Assembly: GCA_964481195.1 (NCBI GenBank)
Contig: CAYZTB010000011.1
Coordinates: 15,911 to 79,910, forward strand
Origin: Palsa-948 sp964481195
Lineage (GTDB): Bacteria; Bacteroidota; Bacteroidia; Palsa-948
Direction of reading: 5' to 3'
DNA length: 64,000 nucleotides
Numbering within the stretch: position 1 is the stretch's first letter; each line of letters opens with the position of its first letter. Positions 52,022 to 58,530 of the stretch are shown here, piece after piece. Below the pieces are notes generated by a model, which saw only the letters and a program-made list of their open reading frames with translations, ran no database searches and had not been told where the DNA came from. A program made the position numbers and the translations under genes.

Positions 52022-53092
52022 TTATTCCTTATGTACTAGTTCCCAAAGTTCTACTACTTCCGAGGAGCGCCAGTGCTGATCTCGCTTAGTTTTTTCGGAG
52101 GCAGCTTTCACGTTTTTCTTAAAACATCTTTCCAATTTAAACCTTCCGCCTTCGGATAGTTCTTTTTCTATTGGATGTTCTTTTGTGACATTTGTTATTT
52201 GCGCTAAGTTTGAGAACAGCAGTACCAGCTTACCTGTGGGTAGAAGCCTGAGCTTTGCTTCTGAAAAAAAATCAGGGAATAGCTTATCGTTGTAGTAGAT
52301 GGCTTCATCCATTTTATCCAGCTCGCCAGACTCCGGCAACCAAGGAGGGTTAAAAACAATTAGTTCGGTTTGCTGTTTCCATTTACCAAAAAGTGGTGCA
52401 AGGTCAAGCTCTATTTTGCGGGATAACTTTGTAGTACCCATATACGCTGTTAATCCTACATATGCATTTGGGTTTATATCTGTGCCATATACCTTTTGAA
52501 AACCATGTTCTATTATTTGAAAAGAGAGTATTCCGCTGCCAAAGCCAATATCGATTGCCGATTTTTTAGGCCCTTGGTATCGTTTCAGCCAATTATTGAA
52601 AAGCTCTAAGTGATCGAAACGAGTAGGAAAGTAAGTGCCATAATAGGGATGTATTTTGTTTCTTAAAACAGGAATTGAAATTCCATTTTGATACCACTGC
52701 CAGGCGCTGTTCAGCCCTTGTATCTGAGGAAAGGATAAAAAGAAATTGTGATCGTTAGGATATAGTTTTTTCAGCCAGCCAATAGTAGGAGAACTCTTTA
52801 CAACCAGCAGGTGATCTGCAATTTCAATTAAAATAAGATTTGACAATTTCTGATATGCTGATCTGTACTCGCGTTGTTCCTGAAAAGATTCATTGCGAAG
52901 TTTTTTATTAAGATGCGTGTGCAACTCCTTAAGTAGGGTCAATCCGTTGTGATAAATTTCTGTTATAAGCACAAAGTTGCCTTCCTCCAACGCGGCAATG
53001 GTAAGCGGCACATTTGTTCCTTGCTTAAAGAATGCAATATTTTTTCCGGGCGTAATTAGTTCCGGCTTGTTTACTTTTATATCTGTAGTCAT
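52022..53092 (-). CDS. Class I methyltransferase, PrmC/RlmG-like
   Basis: About 356 residues; ATG at 53092 (MTTDIKVNKPEL) is preferred to an earlier in-frame start at 53131. The SAM domain has AIDIGFGSGILSFQIIEHGF (motif I) and the N-methyltransferase motif ELIVFNPPWLPESG (NPPW). N-terminally, about 1-130, there is a second, weaker region (GTNVPLTIAALEEGNFVLI) as in two-domain RlmG- or PrmC-like enzymes. NPPY/W enzymes methylate amide or base nitrogens; the substrate here is unknown. Its C-terminus is basic. Confidence 0.78.
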   Translation of the reverse strand: MTTDIKVNKPELITPGKNIAFFKQGTNVPLTIAALEEGNFVLITEIYHNGLTLLKELHTHLNKKLRNESFQEQREYRSAYQKLSNLILIEIADHLLVVKSSPTIGWLKKLYPNDHNFFLSFPQIQGLNSAWQWYQNGISIPVLRNKIHPYYGTYFPTRFDHLELFNNWLKRYQGPKKSAIDIGFGSGILSFQIIEHGFQKVYGTDINPNAYVGLTAYMGTTKLSRKIELDLAPLFGKWKQQTELIVFNPPWLPESGELDKMDEAIYYNDKLFPDFFSEAKLRLLPTGKLVLLFSNLAQITNVTKEHPIEKELSEGGRFKLERCFKKNVKAASEKTKRDQHWRSSEVVELWELVHKE

Positions 53093-53171
53093 GGATTGAG
53101 AACAAAGGTAGGCAATCTGCAGTAGGGCCAAGTTTGCAAATCGTACTGCTATGTATGGTAGCTAAGTTTAA

Positions 53172-53280
53172 TTCTAATTTTCTCGGTTAAGCGAAGGCTG
53201 CAGACTTTGTTTTATTATTTATGTAGCTTAAAGCTTCAATGATAGGTTGACGAAGGCGCAGCCTTCGCCCAACTAGGGTG
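53172..53280. repeat. Long copy of an inverted-repeat element (GCGAAGGCTGC family)
   Basis: CTCGGTTAAGCGAAGGCTGC at its left end and CAGCCTTCGCCCAACTAGGG at its right end. GCGAAGGCTGC (53191-53201) and GCAGCCTTCGC (53258-53268) are perfect 11-base inverted arms; the right arm also folds on itself (GAAGGC-GCA-GCCTTC). It ends at the stop of the DinB-like gene. A short copy lies at 56848-56887. Confidence 0.85.
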
Positions 53281-53796
53281 TTATTTATCCTGTTTTTTTT
53301 GTTGTTTTATGAACTTAACTATTTGACGTCTATGCCGCAAAACATGAACAATAGCGTGTTCTAATAATTGTTCTATATCGTACTGCTGCCCCCAATTTAC
53401 ATTTATTTTTTTTAAATTATCCAATTGTTCAATTTCTAAATTTAAATTCTCTTGAAAGAAGTTTATGGAATATTCATACATTAAATTTAACTGCTCAACA
53501 TACCTGTTTGCATTTTCATAAGTTACTTTTTCGAGACGTGGTTTTTTATTTCCGATATAGTTTTCGATATAAATTATATAACCATATCCCGAACAAACAA
53601 CGTGTGTTAATATTGATTGGATTGATTTACAGTCTAAATCAGTTGTATTTATGTCAACTAATTCACAAAGTTGTTTGTCATTTATAGGTTTGATAACACT
53701 TATAAGTTCGTCAATGGCTTTTCTATACTCATCAAGTAAAGCAATTACACTCCCTTTCAATTCAATATTTATATTATCGTTTCCTTGATTCAACAT
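53281..53796 (-). CDS. DinB-like four-helix protein
   Basis: About 171 residues; ATG at 53796 (MLNQGNDNINIEL) is preferred to a start at 53874. A four-helix DinB-like pattern: LLDEYRKAIDELISVI, SIQSILTHVVCSGYGYIIYI with one metal-ligand His candidate, LNLMYEYSINFFQENL and AIVHVLRHRRQIVKFI with the HxxxHR pattern at the fourth helix. Members bind a metal and some use a low-molecular-weight thiol; the substrate is not known. It is tucked between a palindromic repeat and the HigBA module, and the 11-base string CAACTAGGGTG flanks it on both sides (53270-53280, 53872-53882), as if it were a cassette. Confidence 0.72.
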   Translation of the reverse strand: MLNQGNDNINIELKGSVIALLDEYRKAIDELISVIKPINDKQLCELVDINTTDLDCKSIQSILTHVVCSGYGYIIYIENYIGNKKPRLEKVTYENANRYVEQLNLMYEYSINFFQENLNLEIEQLDNLKKINVNWGQQYDIEQLLEHAIVHVLRHRRQIVKFIKQQKKQDK

Positions 53797-53890
53797 TTTA
53801 ATATTTGTAGGTCTAGTATATACCCTTCGGGACAACTGCGCTGGTACAAAAAACAAAATACAGCTTAGTGGCAACTAGGGTGGTTAGCTG

Positions 53891-54190
53891 TTATGCTGCG
53901 TGACGGGGGTATTGCTTAATTGCTTTTAGTTCAGACGTTTTCCTGGATGTTTCTTCTTCGATGTCAAAGTCATCTTGAAGTCCGAGCCAAAATTTTGCCG
54001 AATTACCAAAATACTTTGATAGCCTAAGAGATGTATCTGCAGTTATTCTCCTATTGCCCTTTACAATTTCCGAAATACGAGTCTGCGGGATTCTAATGTC
54101 TTTCGAAAGCCTGTATGCAGTTATTTTAAGAGGCAGTAAGAATTCTTCTAATAGAATTTCTCCGGGATGTATATTTCTTATTTTTTTCAT
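53891..54190 (-). CDS. higA: HigA-family antitoxin
   Basis: A 99-residue XRE-type DNA-binding protein: IHPGEILLEEFLLPLKIT is the HigA entry motif; the helix-turn-helix is ITAYRLSKDIRIPQTRISEI with a VKGNRRITADTSLRLSKYFG second half; FWLGLQDDFDIEEE closes the domain. It would bind and neutralise HigB and repress the promoter upstream. The toxin gene precedes it by 10 bases, the toxin-first order typical of higBA. Confidence 0.92.
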   Translation of the reverse strand: MKKIRNIHPGEILLEEFLLPLKITAYRLSKDIRIPQTRISEIVKGNRRITADTSLRLSKYFGNSAKFWLGLQDDFDIEEETSRKTSELKAIKQYPRHAA

Positions 54191-54200
54191 TTTTATTTAT

Positions 54201-54482
54201 TTAGTGATAGTCAATTATTTCTACTTTGTGTGCGTTGCCATTATTCCATTTGAATATTATTCTCCATGGGTTATTGATTCTGATAGCGTAATAGTCTTTA
54301 AGCTTACCTTTTAATTTCTCCAGTCGATTCGAAGGTGGAACCTGTAAGTCAGTTAATTTTTGTGAGTTGTTTAACATTCGTAGTTTTCTGCGCCCTATTT
54401 CTTGAATTTCTGTCGACAATCCCTTTATTCGTTCGCCTTCCCAAATTTTTCTTGTGTTTTTATTACCAAATGAGGTTAGCAT
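54201..54482 (-). CDS. higB: HigB-family mRNA interferase toxin
   Basis: A 93-residue RelE/HigB-like toxin: FGNKNTRKIWEGERIKGL, IGRRKLRMLNNSQKLTDLQV, PSNRLEKLKGKLKDYYAI and INNPWRIIFKWNNGNAHKVE, the RIxFxW strand typical of ribosome-dependent mRNA interferases, ending VEIIDYH. The catalytic basic residues and terminal His are in place, so the toxin looks intact. higA lies 10 bases downstream. Confidence 0.93.
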   Translation of the reverse strand: MLTSFGNKNTRKIWEGERIKGLSTEIQEIGRRKLRMLNNSQKLTDLQVPPSNRLEKLKGKLKDYYAIRINNPWRIIFKWNNGNAHKVEIIDYH

Positions 54483-54583
54483 ACTATCGACTTGCGTTAC
54501 TTACGTCAAAGGTAAGTAACTTGTTTGACAACACCAAATTTTTATAGCATGTGTTCTTATTATTCAAATAACTATATTTGTTT

Positions 54584-56842
54584 ATGAGGTTCCTATTAAT
54601 AGCAACATTTTTTCTTTTTGCGATTAACGAAGTTTCTGCTCAGGATAACAAAGGATTGATTAGTGCGGAACTAATGGCAAATAAATCGGACCGGGCACTT
54701 CTTGAGAAAGCGGAGTCTATTATGCAAGATGAAAATTTTCTTGACGCTTTGCCCTATTACGATAATCTTTTACAAAAGTATCCCAACGATCAATACATCA
54801 TCTATAAAGCCGGCATCTGCTATTTGAGCAAGTCGGATGTTCCTGAACAATCAAAAGAATTGCTCAAGAAGGTGCTAGAATTGAACCCTTCGATTCCGGA
54901 TCTGCATTATTATTATGGTCGGGCCCTGCACATGAATTATTTATTCAATGAAGCGATTGCTGAATTTGAAACATACATTGCTTCTAAGCCAAGTTCTAAG
55001 ACCATAGAACAGGCAAGGTTGTTTGTTAAGTATTGCCAGAATGCTAAAGATCAAGTTGCCCTGCCTACCAATGCGGATATTAAAAACTTAGGCAAGGAAA
55101 TAAATTCTATTCATTCTGAATATGTTCCCGTCATTTCATCGGACGAAGCTTTTTTGATTTTTACCTATAGAGGTGTGCGATCTACCGGTGGCATGCAAAG
55201 TGTGTACTCTGACTACAAGGTGTTGCCGGATTCTTTGCAACAATATTACGAGGATATTTTTTATTCCTATAATATTGGTAGCCGTTGGTTAACACCAGAT
55301 CCTATTGAAAATATCAATACAAATTATCATGACGCTGCTGTTGCGCTTTCGGCAGACGGGCAAAAGCTGTTCTTATTTAAAAGTACGCAGAAAGATAACG
55401 GTGATATTTACATGAGCAAGCTAGAGGGAAACATGTGGATGCCGGAGGTTTCTTTGGGCAAGAACATTAATACCAACTCTTGGGAGGGAAGCTGTTCGCT
55501 TTCTGCCAATGAAAGAACGCTTTACTTTTCTAGCGAACGACCGGGTGGATATGGCGGGAAAGATATTTGGAAGTCGGAATTAAATGCAAATGGTACCTGG
55601 GGCAAACCAAAGAACCTTGGTTCCGTGATTAACTCCGCATTTGATGAGGATGCGCCCTTTATTCACCCTGATGGAAAGATGTTACACTTTAGTTCAAATG
55701 GTATTAAGAGTATGGGAGGATACGATGTGTTTAGAACTTACTTGCAGGATGACGGCACTTGGTCCAAGGCGCAGAATATTGGCTATCCGATTAACACAGT
55801 TGACGATGACATTTATTACGTTGTTACTGCCGATGGCTCAAAAGGATATTATTCATCAGGTAGGGCAGGAGGATATGGCAAGCAAGATATATACGAAGTA
55901 AAACCCGGAGTAGCCGGCAAAAGGAATGCCTTGGTTTCCCTAAAAGGAACCATCACCTTGGACGATAGTCCAAGTAAGGAAAAGATTCGTGTAGTAAACG
56001 TTGATAGCGATAGCGAACAGGGTGTGTATTATTCAAATGCCGCTACTGGTAAGTATCTATTGAACCTTCCAGTAGGAGCCAACTATAGAATTTATTTTAC
56101 CTGCGATTCAACCAAGGAGGATCAGATAAAGTCGTTTAATACTTCGAACGTGGATTATTATTTAGAAGCAACGATAGATGTGTCCTTTTACACCTCAAAC
56201 GTATTAGCAAAAAGAGCCAAGAATAAATTGTCAATTTTGAATGCAGACGGTTCTGTTTTTAAAACTTCGACACAGCTGCGTGACGGAAGATTTATTTTCA
56301 ACTACTTACCTGCGGATGAAAAAGTGCTTTTTAAATTGTTTGGTGAAGATGTGGAGTTTATAAATAAACTAATTATTTCAGTATCGGGAGTACAGAAAAC
56401 GCTGTTACGTGGAAAGGATAAGAATTTTAGATATGATTATTTATATCCTGAGTATAAGCTATTGTCGGTTATTCCATCCATTGATAGTGCAGGGGCAGCT
56501 CGTGATTTTAGTCTGTCTTCGTATGATGATATTGTGAATGAGTTTGGTAAGCTTTCGGCAGAGAGCCTTTCATTTACTGTTCAAGTAGGAGCCTATTTTG
56601 AGGCCCATAATTTTAATTACTCCCATCTAGTTTCGGCTGGAAAAATTGAAACCAGAAACTACAACGATGGCATTACTCGCTTTACGATAGGTAATTTTAA
56701 TTCTCTGGCTGAGGCTGAAGAGAAAAGGAAAGAAATCGCCTCGCTTGGAGGTGAAACTGCCGATGCCTTTGTGCTAGCAGTTTACAAGGGCAATCATGTT
56801 TTGTTAAAAGACCTAGCTCAAAAGAACTTTTACAACAAGTAG
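54584..56842 (+). CDS. Exported TPR / PD40 propeller / SPOR-like protein
   Basis: About 752 residues. Signal peptide 1-17 (FAINEVSAQ). Residues about 35-160 are TPR repeats (ALPYYDNLLQKYPNDQYIIY, DLHYYYGRALHMNYLFNEAI). About 240-440 is a PD40/WD40-like propeller: VALSADGQKLFLFKS, SLSANERTLYFSSERPGGYG, FIHPDGKMLHFSSNGIKSMG. Then comes a beta-sandwich region and a C-terminal SPOR-like domain (about 667-745): FTVQVGAYFEAHNFNYSHL, TIGNFNSLAEAEEKRKEIAS. The front half resembles the T9SS-linked PorE/OmpA proteins, but an OmpA domain is absent and a SPOR-like domain, which would also bind peptidoglycan, takes its place. ATG 54584 is preferred to the TTG two codons before. Single gene by context. Confidence 0.82.
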   Translation: MRFLLIATFFLFAINEVSAQDNKGLISAELMANKSDRALLEKAESIMQDENFLDALPYYDNLLQKYPNDQYIIYKAGICYLSKSDVPEQSKELLKKVLELNPSIPDLHYYYGRALHMNYLFNEAIAEFETYIASKPSSKTIEQARLFVKYCQNAKDQVALPTNADIKNLGKEINSIHSEYVPVISSDEAFLIFTYRGVRSTGGMQSVYSDYKVLPDSLQQYYEDIFYSYNIGSRWLTPDPIENINTNYHDAAVALSADGQKLFLFKSTQKDNGDIYMSKLEGNMWMPEVSLGKNINTNSWEGSCSLSANERTLYFSSERPGGYGGKDIWKSELNANGTWGKPKNLGSVINSAFDEDAPFIHPDGKMLHFSSNGIKSMGGYDVFRTYLQDDGTWSKAQNIGYPINTVDDDIYYVVTADGSKGYYSSGRAGGYGKQDIYEVKPGVAGKRNALVSLKGTITLDDSPSKEKIRVVNVDSDSEQGVYYSNAATGKYLLNLPVGANYRIYFTCDSTKEDQIKSFNTSNVDYYLEATIDVSFYTSNVLAKRAKNKLSILNADGSVFKTSTQLRDGRFIFNYLPADEKVLFKLFGEDVEFINKLIISVSGVQKTLLRGKDKNFRYDYLYPEYKLLSVIPSIDSAGAARDFSLSSYDDIVNEFGKLSAESLSFTVQVGAYFEAHNFNYSHLVSAGKIETRNYNDGITRFTIGNFNSLAEAEEKRKEIASLGGETADAFVLAVYKGNHVLLKDLAQKNFYNK

Positions 56843-56847
56843 TATTT

Positions 56848-56887
56848 GCTAATTCTCGGTTAAGCGCAGCCTTCGCCCAACTGGGGG
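56848..56887. repeat. Short copy of the GCGAAGGCTGC-family element
   Basis: GCTAATTCTCGGTTAAGCG joins directly to CAGCCTTCGCCCAACT, the ends of the long copy at 53172-53280. The 62 or so bases in between in the long copy lie between two GCG trinucleotides there, so the short form looks like a deletion at 3-base direct repeats. Confidence 0.8.
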
Positions 56888-56902
56888 TTTATCCTTTACT
56901 CT

Positions 56903-57252
56903 TTAAAAAAAGTCAATAGGAGTGTGTCTGTCCTCATCAAAGATTAGGTCTGCGAATGAAATATGAAACCACCTATGGAAAAGCTTGTATGTCCTATTTT
57001 TAGGCCATTCTTTTTTGAACCTGCATGGTCATCAAGCTCTTCCTCAAATATGCGCTTGTAATTTTTCTTCAGCCATTTTTCGTGCTCTTTTTTGTCCTCA
57101 CAGAGAAAAAGGCTTACTCGTGAGCATTGATTTTCAATTCTCTCAGCAGGATCGGGTTCTCTCCATGGATATAATTTTTTGTGCCATTGTAGGAACGGCT
57201 TTTTATAGTTAATGATTACCGCATGGCGGTTTTCAATATGATTCGACAGACT
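56903..57252 (-). pseudogene. Frameshifted conserved hypothetical protein gene
   Basis: Two overlapping frames that together make one conserved protein. Upstream frame: HAVIINYKKPFLQWHKKLYP, EDKKEHEKWLKKNYKRIFEEELDD. Downstream frame, after an A6 run (T6 at 57011-57016): EWPKNRTYKLFHRWFHISFA, DLIFDEDRHTPIDFF and stop at 56903. One more A restores a single frame of about 116 codons. I recall a widespread uncharacterised family of about 130 residues with HAVIxxYKQPFxxW, then WLKxxxxxIFExEL and a C-terminal FxxWFxxxxxxxVxDL. No ATG starts the frame. It is either a decaying gene or a homopolymer sequencing error. Confidence 0.72.
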
Positions 57253-57284
57253 TTCGTCCTTGGAATTTCTTTTTTAATTTTTTT

Positions 57285-57324
57285 ATCTTTTTATCTTTTT
57301 ATCTTTTTATCTTTTTATCTTTTT
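57285..57324. repeat. ATCTTTTT tandem repeat, five copies
   Basis: Five perfect copies of the 8-base unit ATCTTTTT. The stop of the hsdM fragment lies in it: on the minus strand the units read AAAAAGAT and give a TAA by frame. Likely replication slippage. Confidence 0.95.
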
Positions 57325-57742
57325 CATTTGAAGTAAAATTAAAATAAAATAAGCTGGTTGTTATCTTTTTCTTGTGTCGTAAGGTGGTAACTGCTCCTTT
57401 CAATGCTTTGTTGTCTTTCTCAATGGTATGTAGTGCCGTGTCAATGATTAAAGCAATATCGTTTTGTCTTGCCTTCTTTACAATGTAACTCCACCGTAAA
57501 ATTTCTTCTAAGAAAAACACGTTGCTCATGTTATAGAAGTCAGGCATTTCTACATACTTTTCTTTTTTCTCTGCAATAAGTTTTGCTCTATGTTCTTCAA
57601 ACTTGTCGCTGGCAAACTTTAAGAAAACAAGACCCAATACCACATGCTTGTATTCGGCAGGTTCAACGCTACCTCTCAATTTATTGGCAGCTTCCCAAAG
57701 TGTTACTTCAATTGCCTTTTCTTTTACTTCTTTTTTAGCCAT
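57299..57742 (-). pseudogene. hsdM: Fragment of type I restriction-modification methyltransferase hsdM (5' end only)
   Basis: The frame starts with 117 residues of HsdM N-terminal domain: VTLWEAANKLRGSVEPAEYK, HVVLGLVFLKFASDKFEEHR, MPDFYNMSNVFF and DTALHTIEKDNKALKG. An intact HsdM of about 500 residues would continue with the SAM site and NPPF/Y motif; here the match stops after KALKGA and the reading continues through unrelated low-complexity sequence (TTLRHKKKITTSLFYFNF) into the tandem repeat at 57285. No hsdS or hsdR lies nearby. The start (ATG 57742) is intact. A dead restriction-modification remnant. Confidence 0.88.
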
Positions 57743-58091
57743 TATCTATTTTAATTCCGTTGCTTTTATAGGTCGTAAAGTTAGTTTTTTAAAACTTTGT
57801 TGTTGTCAAATTTGCACTCAAATTGTCCGCTGTTCATTTGTCGGGTGGTGGGTGGGCTTTGGGTGCGGTTGGGCAAAATTAAATGTGGTGTTTTTGGGTC
57901 GGCAAGTGTGTTGGCAAAACACCTCTTTTAATTTTGCGAAGGGTTGGTTGTCTTTCATTTTTGCTGTCGATGTTTTGAAGGTCTGTCGGTCTTTTTACGA
58001 TGAGGCATAACAAAGTAACAATGTAAGATGCAAAAGCGGCAAACTCACATGACAAAGCAACTAGGTAATGTGTAAACGCACAAAACAGAAA
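57743..58091. other. Accessory intergenic region with G-rich block
   Basis: About 350 bases without a convincing gene. A G/T-rich stretch (about 57840-57930, plus strand: GGGTGGTGGGTGGGC, TTGGGCAAAATTAAATG, GGGTCGGCAAGTGTGTTGGC) stands out from the AT-rich surround. I recall strings of this sort from the ends of mobile gene cassettes in Bacteroidota, but cannot show it here. An open frame on the plus strand (57603-58010) is of poor composition. Confidence 0.5.
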
Positions 58092-58356
58092 CTAAACCAA
58101 AATTTTTATTGCTCCTTTATAGTCCTCTTGAATATAATGAGCATAAGCTATTTCGTAAGGGTAGTCAAACTTTTTTGGATCAAGCTTTTGAGCTTCTTCT
58201 AAAAGTTTAATGCTTTCATCAAACTTTCCGTTGTCCATAAGCTTAATCGCTTCAAGACCTTTTTTCAAGTGCTTTTTCTTTGTTGGTCTGCCCGTATGCA
58301 ATTTGCCCTGTTACAATAAACAGAAATAATCAGAATGTTTTGATTTTGTTTTTCAT
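58092..58356 (-). pseudogene. Broken gene for an exported TPR protein
   Basis: The first frame from ATG 58356 gives a signal peptide (MKNKIKTF, stop, LFLFIVTGQIAYGQTNKEK) with a TGA at 58330-58332. A second frame, after an extra A in an A6 run (T6 at 58260-58265), continues ALEKGLEAIKLMDNGKFDES, IKLLEEAQKLDPKKFDYPYE and IAYAHYIQEDYKGAIKILV, one TPR unit and part of a second, to a stop at 58092. Two lesions and an early end mark it as a pseudogene. The original was probably a longer exported TPR protein. Confidence 0.8.
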
Positions 58357-58530
58357 TATCAATGATGTAGTTTGTCTATTAAAATTGGCTATAACAGCTG
58401 CTGCTTGACGCTGTTGCTATGATTCGAATTTTAAATAATTTCAATTATTATTATCATCAATTGGTCTGACCCGAAGGGTTCCTTTGGAGTAAGACTCAGC
58501 TACATTATATATGAATTAGATATATTGTCC

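Noticed and set aside
56985..57212. Plus-strand open frame of 75 codons
   Set aside because: Antisense to the frameshifted conserved gene, whose two frames match a known protein pattern.
57240..57330. T-rich repeat as a terminator
   Set aside because: No stem precedes it; the structure is a simple 8-base tandem repeat.
57603..58010. Plus-strand open frame of 135 codons over the hsdM start and the G-rich block
   Set aside because: First half is antisense to clear HsdM sequence; the rest is Cys/Trp/Gly-rich from G-rich DNA.
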